NCBI RefSeq assembly: GCF_015057245.1
Contig: NZ_SVET01000006.1
Span: 62,001-126,000, forward strand
Source of the DNA: Pseudobutyrivibrio ruminis
Lineage (GTDB): Bacteria > Bacillota > Clostridia > Lachnospirales > Lachnospiraceae
Direction: 5' to 3'
DNA: 64,000 bases
The notes under the pieces: generated by a model
Told to the model about the DNA's origin: nothing
The model's database searches: none
What the model saw: the letters and a program-made list of their open reading frames with translations, nothing else
Program-made: the position numbers and the translations under genes
Shown here: piece after piece, positions 22,734-32,153 of the stretch
Position numbering within the stretch: the first letter of the stretch is position 1
How the letters are laid out: each line of letters starts with the position of its first letter

Positions 22734-24551
22734 ATGTGTGGAATTATAGGTTTTTTAGGAAATGATGCGTTAGCTAATATATTAGATGGATTAGAGCTTC
22801 TTGAGTATAGAGGTTATGACAGTGCAGGACTTGCTATCAGACGTAATAATGAAGGCGAGTCAGAGGTGTACAAGTGCCAGGGCAGAGTTAGCGACCTTAG
22901 AGGAATTGTTCCAGCTGAAGGTGCTGATTTTAGCTGCGGTATTGGTCATACTAGATGGGCTACTCATGGTGGAGTTTGCGATAAGAATGCTCATCCACAT
23001 CGTTCGGGAAAGGTTACATTAGTTCATAACGGCATCATTGAAAACTATGCTGATTTACGTGAAGAATACGAGCTTGAGGATAAGCTTGTTACTGAGACAG
23101 ATACTGAGGTTGTTGCAGCTCTTATTGATAAGCTCTACGATGGTGATCCAAAGAAGACAATCAAAAGAGTAATCAAAAAGATTAAGGGTACATTTGCGTT
23201 TGTAATCATGTTTGACGATAAGCCAGATACTATCTACGCAGTTAGAAATGTTAGCCCAATCGTAGCTACAACTACTGACAATGCGACTGTGTTGTCTTCT
23301 GACCCAGCAGCACTTTTCAAGTATTCAAAGGAGTACTTTGTACTTGATGAGAGAATTATTCTTACAGCAAATCGTGATGGCATTTCTTTAGAAGATTTCG
23401 ATGGTAATCCAGTTGAGCCAAATTACACAAAGGTTGATTGGGATGTTTCTGCTCCAGGAAAGCAGGGCTATCCATATTTTATGGCAAAGGAAATTGATGA
23501 GCAGCCAACTTGCATTCGCAGAATCTTAAGCAATTATCTTGTTAATAATGATATTGAGTTTGGTTTCGGCGGCACATTAGACGATGCTTTAAAGAACTTC
23601 AATCGTATTTGCATTGTTGCCTGTGGTACAGCTTTGCATGCAGGTATTATGGGAGCTCAGTTGTTCAAGAAGTGGACAGGAATAAATGTTGATACAGAGA
23701 TGGCTTCAGAGTTTATTTATTCTGATACTACAGTTGGCCCTGATACACTTTTCATTGCAGTTTCTCAGTCAGGTGAGACAATCGATACTTTAGAGGCCCT
23801 TAGAAAGGCAAAAGAAGCAGGTGCACTATGTCTTGCAATCTTAAATGTAAGAGGTTCATCAATTTCACGTGTTGCAGATTATACTCTTTACACAGATGCA
23901 GGCCCAGAAATTGCAGTTGCCAGCACAAAGGCATACACAACACAGATGTTGATGTTCTACATGCTTGCCCTTAAGTCAGGCCTTGTAAGAGGAACAATCA
24001 CAGAGGAGTATTTTGAGGAAGCTACTAGCAACCTTAGAAAAATCCCTGATGCTATGGCAGAGGTTATCGGCCAGAAGGATGCAATTCACAAATTAGCAAA
24101 AGAAGTAATCACAGCTTCTGACCTTTTCATGATTGGTAGAGGTTTGGATTACACAGTACTTATGGAAGGTGCCTTAAAGCTTAAGGAGATTTCTTACATT
24201 CATTCTGAGGCATACGCAGCTGGCGAATTAAAGCATGGTCCAATCGCTCTCATTTCAGAGGGAACACCAGTTATCGCTGCGGTAACTCAGACACATTTGA
24301 TTTCAAAGGCATTGTCAAATGTTAAGGAAATCAGAGCTCGTGGAGCAAATGTTGTGCTTATTGCAAAGAATGAATTAAAGGCTGATTTCTCTGATGAGTA
24401 TCATGTAATTGGTCTTCCAGATTTAGATGACGAGTATATGTCATTCCCAGAAATCGTTGCTCTTCAGATTTATTCATACTACGTTTCTGCAGATAAGGGA
24501 CTTGATGTTGATAAACCAAGAAACCTTGCAAAGGTAGTAACAGTTGAGTAA
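22734..24551 (+). CDS. glmS: glutamine-fructose-6-phosphate aminotransferase
   Basis: The 605-residue protein starts MCGIIGFLG with the N-terminal nucleophile Cys of class II glutamine amidotransferases. It then has GHTRWATHG, two SIS sugar isomerase domains (VACGTALHAGIMG near 296; SQSGETIDTLEAL near 345) and the C-terminal DKPRNLAKVVTVE. It makes glucosamine-6-phosphate, the first step toward UDP-GlcNAc and peptidoglycan. Full length for the family. Regulated by the ribozyme directly upstream. Confidence 0.98.
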   Translation: MCGIIGFLGNDALANILDGLELLEYRGYDSAGLAIRRNNEGESEVYKCQGRVSDLRGIVPAEGADFSCGIGHTRWATHGGVCDKNAHPHRSGKVTLVHNGIIENYADLREEYELEDKLVTETDTEVVAALIDKLYDGDPKKTIKRVIKKIKGTFAFVIMFDDKPDTIYAVRNVSPIVATTTDNATVLSSDPAALFKYSKEYFVLDERIILTANRDGISLEDFDGNPVEPNYTKVDWDVSAPGKQGYPYFMAKEIDEQPTCIRRILSNYLVNNDIEFGFGGTLDDALKNFNRICIVACGTALHAGIMGAQLFKKWTGINVDTEMASEFIYSDTTVGPDTLFIAVSQSGETIDTLEALRKAKEAGALCLAILNVRGSSISRVADYTLYTDAGPEIAVASTKAYTTQMLMFYMLALKSGLVRGTITEEYFEEATSNLRKIPDAMAEVIGQKDAIHKLAKEVITASDLFMIGRGLDYTVLMEGALKLKEISYIHSEAYAAGELKHGPIALISEGTPVIAAVTQTHLISKALSNVKEIRARGANVVLIAKNELKADFSDEYHVIGLPDLDDEYMSFPEIVALQIYSYYVSADKGLDVDKPRNLAKVVTVE

Positions 24552-24623
24552 TAGATAATATTTTTTTGAGGAATAAATGCCTGGATTTCGGCCCAAAGTA
24601 CAGTAAAAATAATCATTAAACTC

Positions 24624-24645
24624 TTGTCACTTTTCAGTGTGACAA
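24624..24645 (+). promoter_or_regulatory. MtlR operator upstream of mannitol operon
   Basis: TTGTCAC-N8-GTGACAA resembles the activator site of MtlR-type regulators (TTGNCACA..TGTGNCAA). It lies just before a TTGAAT/TATAAT promoter. Confidence 0.65.
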
Positions 24646-24662
24646 AATCAAATAACTAACAA

Positions 24663-24692
24663 TTGAATTTCTTCACATTTCCCCTTTATAAT
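24663..24692 (+). promoter_or_regulatory. mtl operon promoter
   Basis: TTGAAT (24663-24668), 18-bp spacer and a perfect TATAAT (24687-24692). The operator ends 17 bases upstream of the -35, as expected for activation. Confidence 0.65.
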
Positions 24693-24774
24693 ACAATCAA
24701 GACGAATGCATTCGGATTTTAAACTAGGTGCAGGTAGACGTGCCAAGCCTTTTACAGTTTGGAGGAGAATCCTA

Positions 24775-26175
24775 ATGAAAGAGAGAATACAAAGCTTTGG
24801 CCGATTCCTTAGTGGAATGGTAATGCCAAACATTGGTGCTTTTATAGCATGGGGTTTGCTAACAGCACTATTTATTGATACCGGCTGGTTGCCTAACGCA
24901 CAACTTAGTTCGATTGTAGGTCCGATGCTTACTTACGTGTTACCAGTATTGATAGCTTATCAAGGTGGTAAGATGGTCGGTGGAAACCGCGGGGCAGTAA
25001 TGGGCGCAATTGTTGCTATCGGTGTTATCTGTGGTACAGAATACACAATGTTTATGGGTGCAATGGTTGCAGGACCACTTGGCGGCTGGGTTATCAAAAA
25101 GTTTGATAAGGCAGTTGAAGGAAAGATTCCATCAGGATTTGAGATGCTTGTTAACAACTTCTCAGTTGGAATTTTTGGTTTATTGCTTGCAATCATAGGC
25201 TACTACTTGATTGGACCATTTATGGGCGCCGTACTTGCTATATTAAATGCAGGCGTTCAGGTGCTTGTAAACAATGGCTTGCTTCCACTTGTTTCTGTTT
25301 TTGTTGAGCCAGCAAAGGTATTGTTCCTTAACAACGCTATCAACCATGGTATCTTTACTCCACTTGGAGCAGAGGATGTGGCAGTTGCTGGTAAGTCAAT
25401 TTTCTACATGATTGAAACAAACCCAGGTGCAGGTACAGGTGTACTTTTAGCATACATGTTGTTTGCAAAGGATAAGACAACAAAGGACTCAGCTCCTGGA
25501 GCACTTATCATTCACCTACTTGGTGGTATTCACGAGATTTATTTCCCATACGTTCTTATGAATCCACTTCTTTTACTTGCAACAATTGGTGGTTCTGTTG
25601 CAGCAATGATTTTCAACACAACACTTGGTCTTGGACTTGCAGGTCCTGCTTCACCAGGTTCAATCATCGCTTATGCAGGAATGGCACCAAAGGGATCGAC
25701 ATTACTTGTAATTTTATCAGCTGTAATTGCAGCAGGCGTATCATTTGTTATCGCTGCTCCAATTGTTAGACTTTCAAATTCTAAGACATCACTTTCTGAT
25801 TCAACAAATCAGATGAAGGAAATGAAAGCTCAGTCAAAGGGCGTTTCTGTAGATCAGGTTTCTACAGTTGCTGACTCAATAACAGCAGATATTAAAAATA
25901 TTAAGCACATCGTATTTGCGTGCGATGCTGGAATGGGATCTTCAGCAATGGGCGCTTCAGTGCTTAAGAAAAAACTGACAGATGCAGGAAGATCTGATAT
26001 CGAAGTTAAGCATGCTTCAGTTTCAGAGATTCCATCAGATGCTCAGATTGTAGTTACACATAATGAACTTGCAGATAGAGCTAGAAGAAATGCTCCGCAG
26101 GCAAGATTAATAACCATCACAAACTTCATGGCTGCACCAGAATATGATGCGCTTGTAAATGAATTAAAAGCATAG
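24775..26175 (+). CDS. mtlA: PTS mannitol-specific EIICB
   Basis: The 466-residue permease starts MKERIQSFGRFLSGMVMPNIGAFIAWG, the MtlA IIC signature. It has the conserved NHGIFTPLG and GGIHEIYFPYVLMNP loops in the membrane domain (to about 345) and a C-terminal IIB domain with the phosphocysteine loop FACDAGMGSSAMG. The IIA domain is a separate gene (mtlF) two genes later. The start at 24775 has a GGAGGAGA site. It imports mannitol as mannitol-1-phosphate. It heads an operon with mtlR, mtlF, a dehydrogenase and an HPr paralogue. Confidence 0.95.
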   Translation: MKERIQSFGRFLSGMVMPNIGAFIAWGLLTALFIDTGWLPNAQLSSIVGPMLTYVLPVLIAYQGGKMVGGNRGAVMGAIVAIGVICGTEYTMFMGAMVAGPLGGWVIKKFDKAVEGKIPSGFEMLVNNFSVGIFGLLLAIIGYYLIGPFMGAVLAILNAGVQVLVNNGLLPLVSVFVEPAKVLFLNNAINHGIFTPLGAEDVAVAGKSIFYMIETNPGAGTGVLLAYMLFAKDKTTKDSAPGALIIHLLGGIHEIYFPYVLMNPLLLLATIGGSVAAMIFNTTLGLGLAGPASPGSIIAYAGMAPKGSTLLVILSAVIAAGVSFVIAAPIVRLSNSKTSLSDSTNQMKEMKAQSKGVSVDQVSTVADSITADIKNIKHIVFACDAGMGSSAMGASVLKKKLTDAGRSDIEVKHASVSEIPSDAQIVVTHNELADRARRNAPQARLITITNFMAAPEYDALVNELKA

Positions 26176-26190
26176 ATAGGGATTTTTACT

Positions 26191-28227
26191 ATGAATATTA
26201 CACCTCGAGTGAAGCAGATTATTACACATTTGTTGAGCGTTAAGCATCCGCTTACCGATGGGGAAATTGCGGACTTTTTAGGGGTGAGCAAGCGTACCGT
26301 TCTGCGAGATATAGATGAGATTACAGATGTTTTAAAAGCATTTGATTTAACATTTGTTCGCAGAAAAGGTGAAGGCAGTTTCATTGAAGGAACTGATGAA
26401 AATAAGAATGCCATTCTCGAAGAGATTAGCGCTCAAAGAGAAATGGTTGTCGCTGATAAAGAAAGAAGGAGAAATCTATTAAAGCTAGAGCTTCTCAGAA
26501 ATCGTGAACCACAAAAGCTGTTTTATTTCAGCAACATGTTTGGAGTTAGCGAAGCCACCATTAGCCACGATTTAGATGCTATTGAAGACTGGGCAAAGGA
26601 ATATCATCTTGAGATGATTAAAAAGCCTGGATTCGGCATCATGGTGTCTGCCTCAGAAAAGAATTATCGAATAGCCTTACAACGCTTCGTTACCGAAAAC
26701 ATGAGAATAGACAGTGAGCCTACATTGGGCGATAACATTTATTCATTGATGAATGAGGGCATTCTAGCAGAAGTAGGATCTGTACTTGAGGATATAGACG
26801 AGCCTTTCCTGAAAAACATTACAAATGATGCTTATGTGGGGTTATTAGTACATTTGGCAGTTGCAGTTGAAAGAATAGGACAGGGTAAGTTTGTTACTGA
26901 GGAAAGTTATGATGCTTCTTTGGACAAGGGATACGATATTGCAAAAAAAATTGCAACAACCCTTGAAGGAGTTTTTAACATAACTATTCCTGAAGCAGAG
27001 ATTAACAATATTCTTCTTCATATTAGAGGTGCAAAATTTAAATATTCTAACGATACTGGCTTGGAGCAAGTCATGGGGGCTGAGGAGCTTCTAAATATCG
27101 TGGATGAAATGATAGATGCCATTGATTCTGGATATGCCAGCGAAATCAAATATGAGGACGATTTCATAACAGGATTGATTGTCCATCTTGAAACGGCAAT
27201 CTATAGAATGAAGAATGACATGCCAATATCTAACCCTTTGCTAGAGCAGATAAAGGCTGAATATCCTTCAGTTTACGAAGACTGTAGAAAAGCGGCAGAA
27301 GTTATATACAATCATACAGGCTTAATGCCAAATGATTCAGAGATTGGATACCTTTGTATGCATTTTGGTGCTGCCAAGGAGAAAATCGAAAGTAGGAAAA
27401 GAAAAAGAAGAACTGTTAGCATTGGAGTAATTTGCGCAAGCGGGTTTGGCGTTGCACAGCTTATGATTGCCAAACTTAAAAATAATTTTGCAAATTACGA
27501 CATTGTCATCAAGGCTTACGGCTTTGATGAGATAACTGAACATATCATATCCCGTACTGATTTCTTTATATCAATCATTGAAATGGATGATTTTGGTACC
27601 GATTACATTATGGTTAATCCTATGATTACCAAAAAAGATATCTTGCAAATCAGTATGAAGATAGATGAGTATTCCACATTGCCAACAAGGCAGGCGGATA
27701 CTGACTTTACAAGACAGCTGGATGAGATTAACAACATCATCATTAGGTTAAAAGGGATTATTCGTAAATATCACCATCTAAAGATATTCCCTCTTACATC
27801 TTTTGAAGAACTGGTGAATTCTCTGAGTTCGGATATTACTGAGTCGCCTAAGGCAGCTGTAATACTTGCTTCGGAAATAATGGCTCGTGAACAGATCATG
27901 AGCCAGGTATTTCCTGAGGTTGGAATCGCACTTTTACATGCCAGAAGTAGAGCTGTAAAAGAGTGCATGGTAGTCACTGCTAGTTGTGAAAACGGGCAGG
28001 AGCTAGCAGGTGAAGGTTTGAATGGGGTAAAAGCTGTGCTTTGCATGGTTATGCCACTAGATGAACATAGAAAAGAAAATTCCGAGATGCTAGGAAGAAT
28101 TAGTAGTGCAATTATAGATGATGAAAGTTTTCTTTCAGCAATACAAAATGGCCGAGAGGATGCTATACGAAACAAGCTGCAGAAAATATTGAAGGAATAT
28201 TTTAGTAGTCAGCTAAACGAGATATAA
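26191..28227 (+). CDS. mtlR: MtlR-type PRD transcriptional activator
   Basis: The 678-residue regulator has an N-terminal HTH (DGEIADFLGVSKRTVLRDIDEI) and a second Mga-like HTH (MFGVSEATISHDLDAIEDW). Two PRD domains follow with His in LLVHLAVAVERIG, NNILLHIRG, GLIVHLETAIYR and YLCMHFG, then an EIIB-like domain with Cys in VICASGFGVAQLMIAKL, and an EIIA-like C-terminus (GIALLHARS). Known: PTS phosphorylation of the PRD and EIIB domains sets its activity by mannitol supply. It lies 15 bases after mtlA. Confidence 0.93.
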   Translation: MNITPRVKQIITHLLSVKHPLTDGEIADFLGVSKRTVLRDIDEITDVLKAFDLTFVRRKGEGSFIEGTDENKNAILEEISAQREMVVADKERRRNLLKLELLRNREPQKLFYFSNMFGVSEATISHDLDAIEDWAKEYHLEMIKKPGFGIMVSASEKNYRIALQRFVTENMRIDSEPTLGDNIYSLMNEGILAEVGSVLEDIDEPFLKNITNDAYVGLLVHLAVAVERIGQGKFVTEESYDASLDKGYDIAKKIATTLEGVFNITIPEAEINNILLHIRGAKFKYSNDTGLEQVMGAEELLNIVDEMIDAIDSGYASEIKYEDDFITGLIVHLETAIYRMKNDMPISNPLLEQIKAEYPSVYEDCRKAAEVIYNHTGLMPNDSEIGYLCMHFGAAKEKIESRKRKRRTVSIGVICASGFGVAQLMIAKLKNNFANYDIVIKAYGFDEITEHIISRTDFFISIIEMDDFGTDYIMVNPMITKKDILQISMKIDEYSTLPTRQADTDFTRQLDEINNIIIRLKGIIRKYHHLKIFPLTSFEELVNSLSSDITESPKAAVILASEIMAREQIMSQVFPEVGIALLHARSRAVKECMVVTASCENGQELAGEGLNGVKAVLCMVMPLDEHRKENSEMLGRISSAIIDDESFLSAIQNGREDAIRNKLQKILKEYFSSQLNEI

Positions 28228-28241
28228 ATGGAGGTTTCATT

Positions 28242-28661
28242 GTGGTACTAGAAAAGAGAAATATACTTTTAAATCAAAAGCCAGATACAAAAGAAAATGT
28301 CATCAAAAGGATTGGCGCTATTTTTTCAGCAGAAGGATACACAGATGATAATTACACTCAGGCTATGCTTGAGAAGGAGACAGTCTTTAATACCTATATG
28401 GGCAATTTCGTAGCTTTGCCACACGGTATTGAAGCAGCTAAGAAAGATATTAAGAAGACAGGAATTGTGTTGATGACTGTTCCAGAAGGTCAGGAGTGGG
28501 ACGCGGCTGAAAAGCCTAAGGTGATTATTGGCGTTGCTGCTGTTGGCGATGAACATCTGGAAATACTTTCAAAAATAGCGCTGTCATTTTCGGATGCATA
28601 TGGTATAGATAGATTATTAGGAATGTCGGAGGATGATATAAGCGCCATATTTGAAGGATGA
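28242..28661 (+). CDS. mtlF: PTS mannitol-specific EIIA
   Basis: A 139-residue EIIA with the phospho-His in VALPHGIEAAKKDI (about His66) and the family start LEKRNILLNQKPDTKENVIKRIG. The GTG start at 28242 has a GGAGG site seven bases upstream. It receives phosphate from HPr and passes it to the IIB domain of MtlA. Confidence 0.93.
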   Translation: MVLEKRNILLNQKPDTKENVIKRIGAIFSAEGYTDDNYTQAMLEKETVFNTYMGNFVALPHGIEAAKKDIKKTGIVLMTVPEGQEWDAAEKPKVIIGVAAVGDEHLEILSKIALSFSDAYGIDRLLGMSEDDISAIFEG

Positions 28662-28691
28662 TGCACAATCCTTTATGGAGGTACATCTTCA

Positions 28692-29954
28692 ATGAAAACA
28701 AGAGCAGTTAGAATGTATGGCGAAATGGATTTGAGATTGGAAGAATTCGAACTTCCAGAAATCAAAGACGATGAAATATTGGTTAAGGTAATTAGCGACA
28801 GCATTTGCATGTCGACATATAAATTAGCAAAGCAAGGAAAGAAGCATAAAAGAGCACCACAGGATATCGATGTAAATCCAATCATCACAGGACATGAATG
28901 CTCAGGTGTGATTGTACAGGTTGGTGAAAAATGGAAGGATAAGTATAAGGTAGGAGATAAGTGGGCACTTCAGCCAGCTCTCAATTATCAGGGAAAACTT
29001 GATTCACCAGGATATTCTTACAGATTTTGCGGTGGAGATGCAACATACTGCATTATGCCGCATGAGGTTATGGAATTGGATGCGCTACTTCCTTATGATG
29101 GAGAGGCATTTTACCAGGCATCACTTGGAGAACCAATGAGTTGTGTTATAGGTGGATATCACGCTAATTACCATACTAACAAGCAGAATTATAACCATGC
29201 AATGGGTACGAAGAAAGATGGAAATATTCTTATCATGGGTGGCTGCGGACCAATGGGGCTTGGCGCAGTTAGCTATGGTATCAGATTTGAAAATAAGCCA
29301 AAGAGAATTGTTGTTACAGATGTAGACGATGCAAAACTCGAAAGAGCAGCATCTGTAATCAGCCCAGAATTTGCAGCATCAAAGGGAGTCGAATTAATCT
29401 ATTTCAACTCATCAAAGGAAAATGCAGAGGAAGAGCTTTTGGCTTTAACAGATGGACATGGATACGATGATGTGTTTGTATATGTTCCATTCAAGCCTGT
29501 TGCTGAAATGGGGGATAGACTTCTTGCATTTGATGGATGCATGAATTTCTTTGCAGGCCCAACTGACAATCAGTTTAAATCGGAAATAAATCTTTATAAT
29601 GCTCACTATACAAGCACTCATATACTTGGAACTACAGGTGGCAACAATGATGATTTGTTAGAAGCTCTTCAGCTTGCTGCAAAGGGTGAAATTAATCCAT
29701 CGGTAATGGTGACACATGTAGGTGGACTTGATGCTGTTGCTGATACAACTTGCAATCTTCCTGGAATTCCAGGTGGTAAAAAGCTTTGCTACACTCAGTT
29801 TGATATGCCTCTTACAGCTATCGATGATTTCGAGGAGCTGGGTAAGAAAGATGAGCTGTTTGCAAAGCTGGATGAAAGCTGTAAGGCACACAATGGTCTT
29901 TGGAATCCAGAAGCAGAAAAGATTTTATTTGCACATTTCAATGTAGAAATCTAA
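28692..29954 (+). CDS. zinc-type MDR dehydrogenase, sorbose-1-phosphate reductase-like
   Basis: The 420-residue protein is a zinc-dependent medium-chain dehydrogenase: Cys in SDSICMSTYKL, GHECSGVIVQVG with the catalytic His-Glu, a Rossmann motif ILIMGGCGPMGLGAVSYG and a long C-terminal part typical of L-sorbose-1-phosphate reductases. It occupies the place of mannitol-1-phosphate 5-dehydrogenase (MtlD), which belongs to a different superfamily and is absent from this operon. Inferred: it oxidises mannitol-1-phosphate, or a related hexitol phosphate, to fructose-6-phosphate. GGAGG ribosome site. The substrate is unproven. Confidence 0.82.
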   Translation: MKTRAVRMYGEMDLRLEEFELPEIKDDEILVKVISDSICMSTYKLAKQGKKHKRAPQDIDVNPIITGHECSGVIVQVGEKWKDKYKVGDKWALQPALNYQGKLDSPGYSYRFCGGDATYCIMPHEVMELDALLPYDGEAFYQASLGEPMSCVIGGYHANYHTNKQNYNHAMGTKKDGNILIMGGCGPMGLGAVSYGIRFENKPKRIVVTDVDDAKLERAASVISPEFAASKGVELIYFNSSKENAEEELLALTDGHGYDDVFVYVPFKPVAEMGDRLLAFDGCMNFFAGPTDNQFKSEINLYNAHYTSTHILGTTGGNNDDLLEALQLAAKGEINPSVMVTHVGGLDAVADTTCNLPGIPGGKKLCYTQFDMPLTAIDDFEELGKKDELFAKLDESCKAHNGLWNPEAEKILFAHFNVEI

Positions 29955-29963
29955 GGTAAAAAT

Positions 29964-30197
29964 ATGAATATTGTAGAGTATAGGGTTAAGGAGCTAGAAG
30001 GGCTACATGCTCTTCCGGCTACAGCCTTAATAGAGAAATTGAATAAATTGGATTGTGAGATAACAGCATCCTTTAATGGGAGTTTAGTAAATGCTAAATC
30101 CCCATTTGGACTGATTGCTTTGGGAGCAAAGTACGGTGACACAATCAATTTTATTGCTGAAGGTATAGACGAAGAAATGCTTTCGGATATTCTATAA
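29964..30197 (+). CDS. HPr-like phosphocarrier paralogue
   Basis: A 77-residue HPr-fold protein with His15 in GLHALPAT and Ser46 in NAKSPFGLI at exactly the HPr positions. The Arg that normally follows at position 17 (HARP) is Leu. Arg17 helps phosphate transfer and HPr kinase/CcpA interactions in ordinary HPr. It is the last gene of the mannitol operon and probably a specialised phosphate donor or a modulator. The ribosome site is weak (AAGGTAAAA). Confidence 0.8.
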   Translation: MNIVEYRVKELEGLHALPATALIEKLNKLDCEITASFNGSLVNAKSPFGLIALGAKYGDTINFIAEGIDEEMLSDIL

Positions 30198-30227
30198 TAG
30201 CCTCTTAATGTAAATAGTTTTAAAATA

Positions 30228-30262
30228 AAAATGGCCATATCACATTTGTGATATGGCCATTT
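30228..30262 (+). terminator. terminator of mtl operon
   Basis: A 15-bp perfect stem, AAATGGCCATATCAC with its complement, around ATTT. It probably also ends the convergent small membrane-protein gene. Confidence 0.85.
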
Positions 30263-30277
30263 AACATGCATATGAAA

Positions 30278-30523
30278 TTAATTTAAAGTACCAAGATAAT
30301 CCTGAATAGCTTCAGTTGTGATATCGTAATACTCGTATGTAGCATTTTCTTCAGCTGCTGTTGTAGCCTTTGTATAAATTGAAAAACCAATCCAAACAAC
30401 AATAGCCAATCCGATAACGGCTACGCAAAGGATGCTGAGAGCTTCCTCTATTTTTTTCTTTCTGATAATTGATCTACGATGCTCGCGCTCGTATCTTTTT
30501 TTATCTACCTTTTCTTGACTCAT
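30278..30523 (-). CDS. small single-pass membrane protein
   Basis: An 81-residue protein: highly basic N-terminus (SQEKVDKKRYEREHRRSIIRKKKIEE), one membrane helix (ALSILCVAVIGLAIVVWIGF) and a short acidic outer tail with tyrosines. The ATG at 30523 has a TAGGAG site; an upstream TTG does not. No family is recognised. It stands alone between the mtl terminator and thyA. Confidence 0.65.
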   Translation of the reverse strand: MSQEKVDKKRYEREHRRSIIRKKKIEEALSILCVAVIGLAIVVWIGFSIYTKATTAAEENATYEYYDITTEAIQDYLGTLN

Positions 30524-30762
30524 TTCTTCTCCTAAACCAAACTGTGATATTTCCAATAGGAACAGCTTGATATTTTACAACTACAAGATATAGTAACGCA
30601 ATTAGCTTTGATTTTCAAGGAAATTTGGGCAGAATGGGTACGCAACTAAATATTAACTAAAAACAGGAAAAGAACTGTTCAAACCGCAAGATATTGTGGT
30701 AGAATTTATACTGAATATATTATAGACATAGTCTAGGTAGTTTTACGAAGGAGATATAAGTT

Positions 30763-31614
30763 ATGAGTAAAGCTGATGTGATTTTTAAAGAAATGTGCCG
30801 TGATATCTTAGAGAATGGCACAGATACAAAAGATGAAATTGTGCGCCCTATCTGGGAGGATACTGGCGAAAAGGCATATACAATTAAGCAATTTGGTGTG
30901 GTCAACAGATATGATTTAAGAGAGGAGTTCCCTGCCCTTACTCTTAGAAAGACTGCACTTAAAACAGCTATGGACGAAATCCTTTGGATTTACCAGCGTA
31001 AATCAAATAACATCAAGGATTTAAAAGGTCATATTTGGGATCAATGGGCAGATGAAGATGGCTCAATTGGTACAGCATATGGCTATGTTGTAGGAGAAAA
31101 GTTTAAGTTTAAGGGCGAGATGATTGATCAGATGGATTATGTTCTCAAGCAGCTCAAGGAGACACCATATTCCCGTAGAATCATGACAAACCTTTATCAG
31201 TTCCATGATTTAGCAACAGGTCACTTAGATCCATGCTGCTACTCAGCTACTTACAATGTTACAAAGGATAAGAATTCAGATAAGCTAGTTCTTAATATGG
31301 TACTCAATCAGCGTTCACAGGATGTTCTTGCTGCTAACAACTGGAATGTTTGCCAGTATGCAATCCTACTTATGATGGTTGCACAGGTCAACGACATGAT
31401 TCCAGGTCAGCTTATACATGTTATTGCTGATGCACATATTTACGATAGACACGTGGATGCTATAAAGGAATTACTTAGCCGTCCTGAGCTTCCAGCTCCA
31501 AAGGTTCGTTTGAACCCGGATGTTAAGAACTTCTACGATTTCACAACTGATGACCTCATTGTAGAGGGCTACGAAGCTGGAGAACAGATTCGTAATATTC
31601 CTATAGCGGTGTAA
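30763..31614 (+). CDS. thyA: thymidylate synthase, divergent ThyA
   Basis: A 283-residue ThyA-type enzyme with catalytic Cys in HLDPCCYSATY where most ThyA proteins have PPCH, then NQRSQDVLAANNWNVCQYA (dUMP-binding Arg-Ser, modified GLPFN loop) and VIADAHIYDRHVD. Length and order of motifs are normal. This looks like a Clostridia-specific subgroup rather than a damaged gene. It makes dTMP from dUMP and methylene-THF, leaving dihydrofolate that the next gene (folA) recycles. AAGGAG site. Confidence 0.92.
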   Translation: MSKADVIFKEMCRDILENGTDTKDEIVRPIWEDTGEKAYTIKQFGVVNRYDLREEFPALTLRKTALKTAMDEILWIYQRKSNNIKDLKGHIWDQWADEDGSIGTAYGYVVGEKFKFKGEMIDQMDYVLKQLKETPYSRRIMTNLYQFHDLATGHLDPCCYSATYNVTKDKNSDKLVLNMVLNQRSQDVLAANNWNVCQYAILLMMVAQVNDMIPGQLIHVIADAHIYDRHVDAIKELLSRPELPAPKVRLNPDVKNFYDFTTDDLIVEGYEAGEQIRNIPIAV

Positions 31615-31641
31615 GCGTAACTTGCGGATTTGGAGGAGATA

Positions 31642-32127
31642 ATGAATTTAATTGTTGCAGTAGATAAAAATTGGGCAATAGGTAAAGACAACAAGCTACT
31701 TGTGAGCATCCCAGATGATATGAAGTTTTTCAGGGAGACTACTTCAGGCAAGGTTGTTGTTATGGGCCGAAAGACTCTTGAGAGCTTTCCAAATGGTAAG
31801 CCTCTCAAAAACAGAGTAAACATCGTTCTTACAAGAGATCCTAATTACGAAGTGAAGGATGCAATCATCGTTCATTCAAAGGAAGAGCTTGATGAAGAAC
31901 TTAAAAAATATAATCAGGATGATATTTTTGTCATAGGTGGCGAAAGTATTTATCGCATGATGCTAGATGACTGCAAGAGAGCATTTGTTACATATGTTGA
32001 CTATGCTTACGATGCAGATACATATTTTCCAAATTTGGACGAGCTTTCAGATTGGAAGCTTGCGGAAGAATCAGAGGAGCAAACTTATTACGATATAGAA
32101 TTTTATTTTAGAACTTATACACGTTAA
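31642..32127 (+). CDS. folA: dihydrofolate reductase
   Basis: The 161-residue enzyme begins MNLIVAVDKNWAIGKDNKLLVSIPDDMKFFRE (cofactor and folate site with the Asp of PDDMK). It then has VVMGRKTLESFPNGKPLKNRVNIVLTR and FVIGGESIYRMML. ATG 31642 has a TGGAGGAG site; a TTG four codons upstream is ignored. It regenerates tetrahydrofolate after ThyA and is translationally close to it (27 bases). Confidence 0.95.
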   Translation: MNLIVAVDKNWAIGKDNKLLVSIPDDMKFFRETTSGKVVVMGRKTLESFPNGKPLKNRVNIVLTRDPNYEVKDAIIVHSKEELDEELKKYNQDDIFVIGGESIYRMMLDDCKRAFVTYVDYAYDADTYFPNLDELSDWKLAEESEEQTYYDIEFYFRTYTR

Positions 32128-32153
32128 TTGGCACAACTTAAGAGGGTACTGAC

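Noticed and set aside
32128..32153. T-box or leader-peptide attenuator before ilvB
   Set aside because: Only 26 bases separate folA and ilvB, too short for either.
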